Of a stretch of DNA of 64,000 nt, positions 1 to 20,429 are shown piece by piece. The notes under the pieces were generated by a model. The model made no database searches. It had not been told where the DNA came from and was given only the letters and a program-made list of their open reading frames with translations. Position numbers and translations under genes: made by a program. How positions within the stretch are numbered: the stretch's first letter is position 1; every line of letters starts with the position of its first letter. This DNA is from Alviniconcha marisindica (Eukaryota > Mollusca > Gastropoda > Provannidae): contig JABMCL010000602.1 of the NCBI GenBank assembly GCA_018857735.1, forward strand, positions 125,001 through 189,000. Reading direction: 5' to 3'.

Positions 1-270
1 GTCCGTTCTCTCACCCCTCAGTCCGTTCTCTCACCCCTCAGTTCGTTCTCTCACCCCTCAGTCCGTTCTCTCACCCCTCAGTTGCTCTCACCCCTCTCCA
101 CTCTCCCCCACATTTCTCCCCCCTCCATTCTTCTCCCCCCCCTCGCCCCCCCCTCCATCCATTCTCTGACCCCTCCATCCAGTCTCTCACCGCTCCATCC
201 AGTCTCTCACCGTACCCCTCCATCCATTCTCTCACCACTCCATCCAGTCTCTCACACTACCGTACATGCA
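1..270. repeat. Short C/T-rich minisatellites upstream of galaxin A exon
   Basis: About four units of a 20-bp motif (cgttctctcacccctcagtc) fill 1-80. They are followed by looser copies of ccctccatccattctctcac up to the acceptor at 271-274. The strand is strongly pyrimidine-rich, so it also forms the polypyrimidine tract of the next exon. Earlier exons of galaxin A, including any signal peptide, must lie left of the window. Confidence 0.8.
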
Positions 271-274
271 ACAG

Positions 275-2312
275 ACGGGGCAACGTGTGGGATACGGGCC
301 CCGGGCTCCTGTTTCGGCACGAGCTACGATGCAGCCGGGAAGGCCTTCTGCTGCAGCGGCAACGTCTACCCCTGCGCTAAACCTGCCAACTGGGCGTGCT
401 GCGGCAAGACGCTGGTCGACCGCAGTCTGTATCTGTGCTGCAGCAACGACCCCTTCCCTAAAGGTGAGTGTCCACACCATGTATCTGTGCTGTAAAAACG
501 ACCACTTCCCTAAAGGTGTGTCCACACCATGTAGCTATGCTGTAGCAACTACCACTTCCCTGAAGGTGAGTGTCCCCACCATGTACCTGTGCTGTAGCAA
601 CTACCATTTCCCTGAAGGTGTGCCCACACCATGTACCTGTGCTGTAACAACGACCCCTTCCCTAAAGGTGCGTGTCCACACCATGTACCTGTGCTGTAGC
701 AACACACTTCCCTGAAGGTGTGTCCACACCATGTACCTGTGCTGTAAACAACGACCACTTCCCTAAAGGTGGGGTCACAATGTACCTGTGCTGTAGCAAC
801 GACCCTTCCCTAAGGTGGTCTCACCTGTACCTGTGCTGTAACAACGACCCTTCCCTGAAGGTGTGTCCACACCATGTACCTGTGCTGTAACAACGACCAC
901 TTCCTAAGGTGAGTGTCCACACCATGTACCTGTGCTGTAGCAACGACCACTTCCCTGAAGGTGATGTCCACACCATGTACCTGTGCTGTAAGAACGACCA
1001 CTTCCCTGAAGGTGAGTGTCCACACCATGTACCTGTGCTGTAGCAACTACCACTTCCCTGAAGGCGTGACCACACCATGTACCTGTGCTGTAGCAACAAT
1101 CACTTCCCTGAAGGTGTGTCCACACCATGTACCTGTGCTGTAAGAACGACCCTTTCCTAAAGGTGAGTGTCCACACCATGTACCTGTGCTGTAGGCAACG
1201 ACCCCTTCCCTGAAGGTGAGTCCTCACCATGTACCTGTGCTGTAAGAACGACCACTTTCCTGAAGGGGGTGCCACACCATGTACCTGTGCTGTAGCACGA
1301 CCTTCCTGAAGGTGAGTCTCCCATGTACCTGGCTGTAACAACGACCCTTCCCTGAAGTGCGTGCTACACCTTGTACCTGAGCTGTAACAACGACCCTTCC
1401 CTAAAGGTGAGTGTCTACACCTTGTACCTGAGCTGTAACAACGACCCTTCCCTAAAGGTGAGTGTCTACACTATGTACCTGTGCTGTAACAACGACCCTT
1501 CCCTAAAGGTGAGTGTCTACACTATGTACCTGTGCTGTAACAACGACAACTTCCCTAAAGGTGAGTGTCTACACTATGTACCTGTGCTGTAACAACGACA
1601 ACTTCCCTAAAGGTGAGTGTCTACAATATGTACCTGTGCTGTAACAACGACCCTTCCCTAAAGGTGAGTGTCTACACCTTGTACCTGAGCTGTAACAACG
1701 ACCCTTCCCTAAAGGTGAGTGTCTACACCTTGTACCTGAGCTGTAACAACGACCCTTCCCTAAAGGTGAGTGTCTACACTATGTACCTGTGCTGTAACAA
1801 CGACAACTTCTCATAAGGTGAGTGTCCACACCATGTACCTGTGCTGTAACAACGACAACTTCCCTGAAGGTGAGTGTCCACACCATGTACCTGTGCTGTA
1901 ACAACGACAACTTCCCTGAAGGTGAGTGTCCACACCATGTACCTGTGCTGTAAGAACAACAACTTCCCCGAAGGTAAGTGTCTGCACCATGTACCTGTGC
2001 TGTAAGAACGACCCCTTCCCTGAAGGTGAGTGTCCTTGCTATATACCTTTCCAGGTTCGGTTATTTTGCTATATACTATACTTTGGTCAATACGCTCCTG
2101 CTTTCATGAGCTTCCTGTTGGACTGATTGCACCTTACATTAAGAATTGAATCGGACCCGGATAGGGACTTATGCTTCCAAGTAGGTTGTCTCTGAAGGGA
2201 ATAGTTTTCTTCTCTGCTTTGTGAGTGTGTGTGTGCGTGTGTGTACGTGCGTGCGTGCGTGCGTGCGTGTGTGTGTGTGTGTGTGTGCGCGCTGCGCGTG
2301 TGCGTGCGTGTG

Positions 2313-2344
<32 letters not shown>

Positions 2345-2350
2345 TGTGTG

Positions 2351-2405
<55 letters not shown>

Positions 2406-2652
2406 CAGCTGTTAAAGGGTATCGTTTACCCACTAGTACATTATGTAGTTGATCTGGCTCATGAAAAAGAGTGCGTTTCTCTTTGGGGCAGCTAGATCCG
2501 GTTCTCTCAGAGTCCGCTTGTAGGCGCGCTTTCATTATCTCACTTTCTATAGAGAGACTCACCCACGCATGCACGCTTCACACACGCACACACGCTATGC
2601 ACACACACGAACATTCACACGCACGCGTACGCGCACCCCCCCCCCCCCACCC

Positions 2653-2736
<84 letters not shown>

Positions 2737-4408
2737 TGCAGACACACTCGCGCACACAGGTATATATCATGATACTCAAGTGGAGGACGTTTGACCAAGA
2801 AGGAAATGCACAAGGAACAGAAGGTCGAGGATTATTTTGTTTGAGGAAATATAAGTCTGAAACGAAGTTGACCGCTAGCTGCTACATTGAGGAAATCCGT
2901 TTTTACGGACCGTATTGAAGGGATTGTGCGAGTCAGAACTGTGGAAGTTGTCTGGAAGACCATTCCAAGCAGAACGATTGACATGCAAGAATGATCTGTC
3001 GTCGAGTGTTTTGGAGCCTAATGTTGGGTCTTTGAATGTAGCTGGTATGTGTCTTTGAATGTAGCTGCTGTGGGTCTTTGAATGTAGCTGTTATGTGTCT
3101 GTGAATGTAGCTTTTTGGGGTCTGTGAATGTAGCTGTTTTGGGTCTTTGAACGTAGCTGTTATGTGTTTTGAATGTAGCTGTTATGTGTCTTTGAATGTA
3201 GCTGTTATGTGTCTTTGAATGCAGCTGCTGTGGGTCTTTGAATGTAGCTGTTATGTGTCTGTGAATGTAGCTTTTTGGGGTCTGTGAATGTAGCTGTTTT
3301 GGGTCTTTGAACGTAGCTGTTATGTGTCTTTGAATGTAGCTGTTATGTGTCTTTGAATGTAGCTGTTGTGTGTCTTTGAGTGTAGCTGTTATGTGTCTTT
3401 GAATATAGCTGCATGCTGTGGGACTTTGAATATAGCTGTTCTCGTGTGCCTCGCTCTGCAGGCGGTCCGGGGTCCACCATGAAGTGCTGTGATAAGAACC
3501 CCATCGACACCGCCAATCTAGTATGCTGCGACGGGGAGATCGTGCCCAAGATGGGGCCGAAAACCTACTGCTGCAATAAGAAGCCATACGACCCCCAGAC
3601 CCAGGTGTGCTGCAACAAGGACATAGAGCTGAAGGCCAACGCCCAGTACAACCTGGCCTGCGCCCCTGGCAACGACGCCCCCCATAACATTGCCCCGCAA
3701 CCCGGGCCTGGGGGCGGGAAGCCACCGCTCCAACACCCTCCCCCTCCCCCTCCGGGATTCGGCTTTGGTCCCCCTCCGCCCAATCACAACGGTCCGCCAC
3801 CTCCTCACTTCAACGGCCCCCCTCCTCCGAACGGTCCCCATCCACCCATGGGCCCCCCTCCTCAACAGTTCAACGGGCCACCACCGCCTCCTCGTCACTC
3901 CTTCAACGGGCCGCCGCCTCCTCATCCTCGGAACTTCAACGGGCCTCCTCCTTCTCCTCCCCAACATTTCAACAGGCCTCCTCATTCTCCGCCTCAGTCC
4001 TTTAACAGCCCTCCGCCTCAGTCCTTTAATAGCCCTCCGCCTCAGTCCTTTAATAGGCCTCCGCCTCAGTCCTTTAATAGGCCTCCTCCTCCTCCTCCTC
4101 AGCCATTCAACAGGCCTCCTCCTCCTCCTCAGCCCTTCAAGGGGCCTCCTCCTCCTCCTCCTCAACAGCAGTCCAACAGGCCACCCCCCCCTCATCAATT
4201 CTTCCACAGCGGCCCTCCACGGAACGCCAACAGACCGCCTCCTCCCACGCACTTCCAGCGCCCACCTCCACCGCCGCCGTCCAAGACTTCCGGTTCCCGT
4301 CCCAGCTCCAGCCTCTCGGGAAACGCTGGGCTTGTAGCCTTCCTCAAGCAGCTGCAACGGCTGCGGAGTTTGCTGTCGGCGCGTCGTTCCCAAAGCAGCA
4401 GCGGCTAG
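275..4408 (+). CDS. Galaxin-like double-cysteine protein with proline-rich tail (gene A, 3' part)
   Basis: Two coding exons are visible: 275-463 and 3462-4408, stop TAG at 4406-4408. The acceptor at 274 takes phase 1 from an unseen upstream exon; the 463/3462 junction is also phase 1 (G|GC) with donor gtgagt and acceptor ctctgcag. The first part carries galaxin-type Cys-Cys pairs (FCC, ACC, LCC, KCC, VCC, YCC, VCC) at regular short spacing. From about 3700 it changes to roughly 200 residues of P4-P6 runs separated by FNGP, FNRP and FNSP, ending in a short Arg/Ser tail. Galaxins are secreted matrix proteins first known from coral skeleton and also found in molluscs. A secreted structural, adhesive or shell-matrix role is inferred. 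The 5' end is outside the window, so the signal peptide is unseen. The reading frame through the proline region is open without interruption. Confidence 0.82.
464..2040 (+). repeat. Donor-bearing minisatellite (51-52 bp, about 30 copies) in galaxin A intron
   Basis: Immediately after the exon 275-463, a 51-52 bp unit repeats about thirty times. Each unit holds a copy of the last ~36 exon bases (tacctgtgctgtaacaacga then cttccctaaag) followed by a copy of the 5' splice site and the first intron bases (gtgagtgtccacacc). The array is therefore built from the exon/intron junction itself, and most units keep a consensus donor (AAG|GTGAGT). Units near 1380-1800 are 51 bp and more alike than the flanking ones, suggesting recent homogenisation. 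Confidence 0.93.
2041..3019. repeat. GT/GC and CA microsatellites with short unique spacers in galaxin A intron
   Basis: 2221-2401 is a GT tract mixed with GTGC units; 2570-2735 is a CA tract with CACG units and a poly-C block at 2637-2649. The remaining ~500 bases are unique intron with no coding signal that I can see. Confidence 0.9.
3020..3440 (+). repeat. About 21-bp minisatellite before galaxin A last exon
   Basis: About 19 imperfect copies of gtctttgaatgtagctgttat. The array stops about 20 bases before the real acceptor (ctctgcag at 3454-3461), so the acceptor itself is not part of the unit. Confidence 0.88.
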
Positions 4409-12396
<7,988 letters not shown>

Positions 12397-12755
12397 GTTT
12401 CCTCACACAACCACACAAGAAGGCACGCAATGTTCCACACTGACATGCATGCACGCACACACACACATACACACACACACTGACAACCAACGTCTCCGTG
12501 AATCTCTAGCCTAAGTGCTGCAGCAAAAAAAGACAACTCCAAAAAATCTCCGTGGGTAGCTTCTCCTCTCGATACAAACGGAAACTACTTGAAACTAAAG
12601 CTGACTCCTTTTTGAAGTCCCCGTTGGCTTCAGCTCTGATTAACCGCACCTGAAGAGTTGACCGGTATTAGTGGTTTTGAACGGCAGGAAGTCGGGCTAA
12701 GCTTGGTCCACAAGGAAGACGTTGGGCCACGCACACTCTGAGCGGATTGAGCGCA

Positions 12756-12819
<64 letters not shown>

Positions 12820-12901
12820 GCACGCACGCACGCAGCACAGCACGCACGCACGCACACCACACACACACACACACCACACACGCACGCACGCACGCAGCAC
12901 G

Positions 12902-12994
<93 letters not shown>

Positions 12995-13020
12995 CATTTA
13001 ATGGCACTCCTGCTCCAGTT
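12397..13020. other. 5' flank of galaxin B with CA/CGCA microsatellites
   Basis: Presumed promoter and 5'UTR of galaxin B. Contains a short CA tract (12455-12481) and a long CA/CGCA compound tract (12756-12992). No core promoter element could be assigned. Confidence 0.6.
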
Positions 13021-13039
13021 TGCTTAACCCCTTCGCTGA

Positions 13040-13960
13040 CCTTCGGAGATGCACAGCAATTCAAACCCTTCATCCAGCAGCTGCTCCAGTTCTGTCCACA
13101 GGCGCACGATTCACGGCGTCTTTCAGTGTTGACCCTTTCGGGGACAAATTGTGCACTGCTGGTCTGTTTTCGTCCACAGGCGTAATTAGAATCATCAAGG
13201 TGTCACTGGAATTAACTTATTATTTAATGTGCACCCTTTCCAAACCAAAGGGTTTGCCGCTCTGTTGGTCGGGTCATTCTGTCCACAGGCACATGATTCA
13301 TAGCGTTTTTCAATGTTAACCCTTGCCAAGTCAAATTGTGTACTGTTGGTCTATTTTTGTCAACAGGCACAAGAATCAACGTGTCACAAGAATTAACTTA
13401 TCCTTTAATGCCCACCCTTTCCAAGTCAAGAAACAACAACAACATTCCTTGTAACTTATTTGGTGAATTTCTTTCTTCTTCTTATGTCTTATTGCTGGTT
13501 CATTCTGTCTATTCGATTCGACGTATCTTTCAGTTTTAACCCTTTCATAGTCATAAAGGCACACGAATCGACATGCCATTCCATGTCGACCTTTTTCCAG
13601 TCAGAGTTTGTATTGCTGGTCTATTTCTGTCCACAGGCACACGACTCAATGTGTCAGTCAGTGTTAACCCTGTACTGTTGGTCCTGTGTTTTTCACAGGC
13701 ACACGAATCCACGTTTCGTTCAATGTTAACCCTTGCCAGGCAAAAATAACAACAAAACTTGGACTGATGGTCCAATGCTGTTCAACTGTTTGTATTGCTG
13801 GTCTATTTCTGTCCACAGGCACACGAGTCATTCAATGTTAACCCTTCCCCTATCAAAGAGAGTACTGTACAAAGAGTGTAAGAGAGTCCGGTGTTTTCCA
13901 CAGGCATACGAACCCACATTTCCTTCAAAGTTAACCCATTTCCAGGCAAAAATCTTAAAC
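13040..13960 (+). repeat. Degenerate ~90-130 bp repeat containing acceptor-like cores
   Basis: About eight diverged units, each with a core like tctatttctgtccacaggcac followed by acgaatcaacgtgtca and gttaaccctttcc. Each core looks like a polypyrimidine tract plus AG acceptor. No intact exon could be built here. Confidence 0.7.
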
Positions 13961-14048
13961 AGAACGAGGCCCACAACGCTCGTGTAGAATCAACACATAA
14001 GGGAATTAATTAGCTTTAGATATACGTAACTCAAATACAACAACAAAG

Positions 14049-14251
14049 ACCTGAGTCGCCTACGGTAACTCTCACCTGGCATGCGTGTAAATACAAGGTA
14101 CAGTACATAAACTCCACCAGGCACATCCTCTAATCCTCAAAAAGATATTCCTCTACACAGGTACATTTCTGGATGTACCTCAAGTGGAGTTTATGTACCT
14201 TGTATTTACACGCATGCCAGGTGATAGTTACCGTAGGCGACTCAGGTCACT
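14049..14251. repeat. Inverted repeat (fold-back), ~65-bp arms
   Basis: The left arm 14049-14117 (cctgagtcgcctacggtaac onwards) is the reverse complement of 14184-14250 (ending gttaccgtaggcgactcagg), nearly perfect apart from a few bases. A spacer of about 66 bases separates them. It could be a MITE-like fold-back or a simple inverted duplication; no clear target-site duplication was seen. Confidence 0.85.
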
Positions 14252-15039
14252 GTTATTGTACTTGTGTTACGTATTTCTAGCGCCAATTAACTCACACCTA
14301 GATGTTCCATTCCCAGGCAAACAAAGTTATACTGATGGTCCAATATTGTGCACACGTACACGAGTCCACGTTTCGTGCGATGATAACACTTTCAGAGCCA
14401 ACGAATTCGTACTGTTGGTCAGCGGCACAGGCACGTTCACACGAATCTGGGTTTCCTTCAGTCTCAGCTTTTTCTCTCTTCCCAGATGTGCTGCTTGTGT
14501 GACTAACAACAAAACAAACAAAAAACAAACAAATCCAAGGATGGTCTTGAAGACAGATTAAACCAGAAACTTCGTCATTGGAATTTTGTTCCTTGTAAGA
14601 ATACACAGAAAGCGGGAATGAGAGCAGGACGTCATAGTCTCCTTGTGACGTGATGCTATAGGGATATATATATGAAACACTTTTGTCACTGAGGGTTCAA
14701 GGCATGACACAGAACAATTTAATCGCTATAATAATAATAATACACCGGAGTACAGTGACTGTTCGATGCCAAAACATACTGCCACTACAATTTCAGCCTT
14801 ATGCAGTTAACTAATTCAGTATGTTGCGTGCAACGTTTGCCTCAGTAACAGCGTTATATTGCCTAATATTCCGTAATAGTATTATTTTACCTAATAAGGT
14901 TATATTGAGTAGTAGCGTTTGTCTAATATTTGTGTTTGCCTAATAGCGGTCGTTTAATATTTGGTCGCGGTCTGCGATTAGAAATGATACGACCTTAAAA
15001 TATAGTTACGAAGTAAGGAATAGAAATAACAATTTTTTC

Positions 15040-15040
<1 letters not shown>
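14252..15040. other. Intergenic, no gene recognised
   Basis: AT-rich unique sequence with a few more fragments of the caaacgaa/cacgagtccacg repeat (14290-14460). No coding or RNA feature supported. Confidence 0.5.
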
Positions 15041-15660
<620 letters not shown>

Positions 15661-15884
15661 GCACATAGCTCCATACAAAGAAAAATAATATTTTCTTCTC
15701 GTTTCTTCACATTCAGATATTAGACGAGTTGTCTTGTGACTTCAACTCGACGTCACTGAGATGTTTCCGGGTCTTTCCACGGTGTTCTTGTTTTGTGAAT
15801 GTTACTTTTCCAATCAACTGCAAGGCTAAGCGTGGCAGCGCACATATACATTGTGTCTCAGACCCACTGTGTTCCAGCTGTATG

Positions 15885-16600
15885 TTGAAAGTATGCTGTG
15901 TCTCCCTGGTGTAGTCCATTCAACCATGATAGCAAATCTATTGTGTGAAAGTATGCTCTGTCTCCCTGGTGTAGTCCATTCCGCCATGATAGCAAATCTA
16001 TTGTGTGAAAGTATGTGTGTCTCCCTGGTGTAGTCCATTCAGCTGTGAAAGCCAATCTATTGTGTGAAAGTGTGTTGTCTCCCTGGTGTAGTCCATTCAG
16101 CTATGACAGCTAATCTATTGTGTGATAGTGTGTTGTGTCTCCCTGGTGTAGTCCATTCAGCTATGATAGCAGATCTATCGTGTGAAAGTATGCTGTGTCT
16201 CCCTGGTGTAGTCCATTCAGCTATGACAGCCAATCTATTGTTTGAAAGTGTGTTGTCTCCCTGGTGTAGTCCATTCAGCTGTGAAAGCCAATCTATTGTG
16301 TGAAAGGGGATGCTTTTGTCTCCCTTTTTAATTCCTAAAAAAAAAAAAAAATTTTTTTTTTTTTTTTTTTCTATTGTGTGATAGTGTGTTGTGTCTCCCT
16401 GGTGTAGTCCATTCAGCTATGATAGCATACATATGGTGTGAGAGTATGAAAGTATGCATATGTCTAGGAAATCTACTAAATGAAAGTGTGTTACTGTATC
16501 TCAGTACCTGGCATAGCCCATTCAGCTTTGATAGCAAATCTATCTGTGAAAAGGTGATACAGTTCCCTGGTGTAGTCAGTTCAGCTGTGATAGTAAAGAA
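15885..16600 (+). repeat. About 60-bp minisatellite
   Basis: About ten imperfect units with the core gtgtctccctggtgtagtcc then attcagctatgatagc. The array is interrupted at about 16337-16370 by A and T runs. CT and CA tracts follow at 16683-16735. Confidence 0.88.
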
Positions 16601-16974
16601 AAATAGAAAAGGCAGGAAAACTGATGGTCCAAAAATGTTTAATGTTGGTGTAGTCCAGAATAAGTCCTGGATCATGCACAAATTCTCTCTCTCTCTCTCC
16701 CTCTCTCTCTCACACACACACACACACACATGCAGGCATACACTTACACACATGCACGCACACAAACAAACAAGCAAACTCCAGTTCTCCATGGTATACA
16801 CTAAACAATGCTGTGAAGTTAACCACAGTTGCTAAAACATCCCCGAAGTGTACACATGACAGTTATTGCATATGCATCATCATGATCATCATTTGCATCA
16901 ACTTCATCAGTCATCCATACTCATCTATACATACTTTTTCCATTCTACCATTGATACATTTCCCAAGTCCAATA

Positions 16975-17400
16975 ACTGAACAAGGTTTGTCGCCTTGCAC
17001 AGCAAAATACGCTGGACGGAGTGCCTTATAGATACTATACTGTATTATACCTACCTTGTTTCCACAAGATCTGATAATAAGTTATTAGTACTCAGCACAC
17101 TTAGTTTGGTTGCAAAGATATCATTGTGACCTGGACCGTGAACACAACAATTCAATCTTTAAGACTCTGGCTTATAATGATGTACCATTTGACTAAGCCA
17201 GGTTGCATGAGGATCAGCACTTCAGAAAACACAGAAGAAACAATCATATTTTGATCACTGAGCCTTCATTGTGATCTTGACCTTAAAGACAGCAACCCAT
17301 TTTTTTTTAGTAAAACACTCTGGCTTATCATGATGTACCAACATACCAAGTTTGATTACAAAAGGTTTGGCAATTAAGACAAAACTGTCCAAGCAAATAT
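16975..17400. repeat. Dispersed repeat fragments
   Basis: 16979-17011 (caaggtttgtcgccttgcac and agcaaaata) recurs in reverse at about 58105-58140, so it belongs to a dispersed family. 17110-17385 holds two diverged copies, ~150 bp apart, of a motif with cattgtgacctggacc, aacactctggcttat and atgatgtacca. Confidence 0.6.
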
Positions 17401-17526
17401 TAATTGACATTTTTCATGTTCCCTGGGATCACGACTATATTGTAACTCAGGCAGGATATGTCAGTGCAGGCCTGTATTGATCACAATGTTTTTTCATTCT
17501 AAATTCTGAAAGGCCACTGAGCACAG

Positions 17527-17596
<70 letters not shown>

Positions 17597-17951
17597 CCAA
17601 CAAAACAAAATACACACAAACAAACAAAAACCACCAAACAATTTGCACAAATTAAATAACTGACATAAAACATTCATCACTTTTTTCAGAAACAAGCACT
17701 TCTGACTAAACACAAAAACAATTAAAAAACAGAAAGAAAAAAGCCTGCTGTGTCATCATTGAATAAGCTGCATGCAGTGGTTTTTCAGTTTTGCTTATAT
17801 GTGGTTTATATTACGCCTGAAAACAAACTTCAAAATGGACTTAAAATAAACAGTGAAGTCACTCAATAACAAACTCAAGCATTTTCCCTTTTAACTCTCT
17901 CTCTCTCTTCTCACACACACACACATGTGTGTACATGTCTGCATGCATACA

Positions 17952-17997
<46 letters not shown>

Positions 17998-18010
17998 CAC
18001 ACTGCCAAAC
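17400..18010. repeat. CA microsatellites
   Basis: (CA)n at 17530-17594 and at 17912-17996 within AT-rich sequence. No gene recognised. Confidence 0.9.
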
Positions 18011-20420
18011 AGGCTCATTTTCTTTTCACTGTACAGCATATACAATATACATGTGTCAACTGTTTGTTTTTAAATGCACACACCAAAACATAAAACCCGT
18101 TGTGAACTGTGCATAATCCTTCAATCATTAATAAACAGTTTGAACACCATGGCTCGATCCCCCAAACAACTACAGAGACCAGCAAGCTCCCCTCAAGTCA
18201 CAACACAGCTGCCAGAAGAGTAAATATATATACCGTCTTCTGCAGCTCAGCAAATCTCATCTGAGTTTTTGGCAAACATCAGTCAGTAACTTCACATTTA
18301 AACCCAGTAAGCTACTAATGTCACATCAGGGAAAAACTCAGCAAACCAAAATTATGATGCCACGCCCATCACTAAATATGTCTGAAGAGGATGGTGAAAA
18401 CATGAAGATGAATGACCCTAGGATGAAATCAAAAGGCTCAATTTCCACCACCAGCAAAGCAAACAAAACTATAAAAAAAAAAAAAATCTGAAACAGAATG
18501 ACTGCTAGCATTCTAAAACAAGATCCAAACACAAAAAGGTTCAAACAAAAGCTTGTTTAACACAGACACACAGAAGGCACATTTTTGGGGAAACCCCCTT
18601 TATCAAGCCACAAAATGACACTTTAACAACAGATAAACGGTTAAAAATGATGAAAAATTAATGAAGCAGACCATCTTGTTTTGGTTGAGTTTTTGCAGCT
18701 TGTTCAATGCTTTTGTTTAAGTGTTGGTTTATGTGTTGTTTAAGTGTCGTTTTGTGGCTTAATAAATGGGATTGAAAAAAAAAAAAAATGCATACTGTGT
18801 GTGTGTTAAAATAAATAAGCATTCGTTTGAACCTTTTTGTGTTTTGATACAAAACTATAGTCTGACCTCTCTAGGTTTAAAAGTAGGAACTTTGCGAGCT
18901 CCAGGCCCTCACGAGAGAGGACCTTCATTTTTGCATCGGCAGAACCAATCAAGACAGTGATGCGCAAGACAGTGAAGCAGTGATTTTGATCATGAATATC
19001 ACATGCAGGAAAGAGAAAGAAGAAAAAAAGAAGAAAGAAAAAAATAGGGAGTGTTCTAAATGCTTGAAATGATAGTCAGTCCTGCTCAGCAGAGATTTCT
19101 GTATCTCTTTTTCTTCTTCTTCTTCGGCTTACATCTGTTCACAGATGCACATTTGATTGTACATGTGCAGCAACAGAATTGAGTTTAGGTTTTCAATATT
19201 TCAAAGTCCTGTCCATCAAAATTTACTCTTTTATTGACAGTAGTGTAGTCATAAATCCCACAGCAGCAATTAATACTTCAATTATGTACACATTGCAAAG
19301 TACAAAGAGGGCTGTGAAAAGGTGGTGTCCCATAAGATTAGAAAAGAAAGGAACTATATTTTGGGTAGAACTGTTCAGGCAAAAAACAAAAACAAAAAAA
19401 CTTTTTTTGTTTTTTTTTGGTAAAGACAATTTTGAAATGGTCATTCTATTTCAAATACAAGTGTTTGTTTGTTCTCAAGCCTCTTATCCAAAACTTCAGT
19501 TCCTCCTGTCCATTCTTGTTCTCCTTGATTTCAATGTCCCTTTCTGTCCTCTCTCAGGTAATAACAATAATAATGAAAATTTCTGATATACCTGACCTTA
19601 ACCGGAGTGAAGAAGCATCTCGGGGCACAACTGACAGGGATGTACTAAAAGACAGACACACAGCAGTTTTTCACTCAGTTCCTGTCGGCGTTCATTAAAA
19701 ATCAACACTTGATAGTTGTGAAAACATGACTTTGAGTGCTGCCAGCATGGTGCCCAGCCGTCTGTATCAGTGACGTCACAAACAAGGCCAGTGCGTGTGG
19801 CAAACAGTACCACACAGATCAGGAGCCAGCCTTTTCTCTCCATCGGTACATTGGAACCAACAGGGCACTTCTTTTGTATAAATATTGACTTCTTTTGTAT
19901 AAATATTGACCGAAGAACCAAATCAGAAGCCTGCAGGTGGAAATATGTGCATGCTTTCTACATTTTCAGAGCAGTTGACTCCACTTTGCATCTTTGCATC
20001 AGTTCCCCTTCAAACACAAAGACTTAACTGTAGTACACAAACACCAGAATCATACAATGATACACAAACACCACAATCGTACAATGATACACAAACAACA
20101 CATACTTGTACTCTCTATTTGCTGACAAAGATCTGCTTCTACCCATAGTATTCTTCTTCTTTCTTCTGTAATAATTACGGCTTTTTCTTAAAACGTTTCA
20201 GTGTTTCCAACCCCACGGTCACCTTTTTCACAAGTCATGCATACAATGAGGTTACTGGCCATCAGTGAATGAGACAATTCAACAAGCACAGTGCAATTCC
20301 GGTATATGTGCGTATCACAGAGTGGCACTACTTGTTTAAAAGGGTCAGTTGGTCAGTTCTTGGATTATTATTTTTACCGCACAGGGTCACCTCAGGACGA
20401 ATCACACGTTCACAGTTACT
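18010..20420. other. Intergenic stretch downstream of MTMR14, mostly unique
   Basis: AT-rich, with A/T homopolymers (18475, 18777, 19390). The only candidate is the weak small secreted ORF at 19598-19843. I see no RNA gene or conserved protein here. Confidence 0.5.
19598..19843 (-). CDS. Candidate small secreted ORF (81 aa), weak
   Basis: The minus-strand ATG at 19843 opens an 81-codon frame whose first 22 residues look like a signal peptide (MERKGWLLICVVLFATRTGL, then VC). The following 59 residues are Cys-rich (about eight Cys) with no recognisable family. It could be a real small secreted protein, a first exon, or chance in the distal 3' region of MTMR14 on the same strand. No supporting exon was found nearby. 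Confidence 0.2.
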   Translation of the reverse strand: MERKGWLLICVVLFATRTGLVCDVTDTDGWAPCWQHSKSCFHNYQVLIFNERRQELSEKLLCVCLLVHPCQLCPEMLLHSG

Positions 20421-20429
20421 CCACACCAA

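Noticed and set aside
2221..2795. ORFs rich in CV or TH repeats, here and in all CA/GT tracts
   Set aside because: They are translations of dinucleotide and CGCA microsatellites, open in every frame, with no coding signal.
3518..4393. Arg-rich 291-codon minus-strand ORF opposite galaxin A
   Set aside because: Shadow of the proline codons; the plus strand has phase-correct splice sites and galaxin cysteines.
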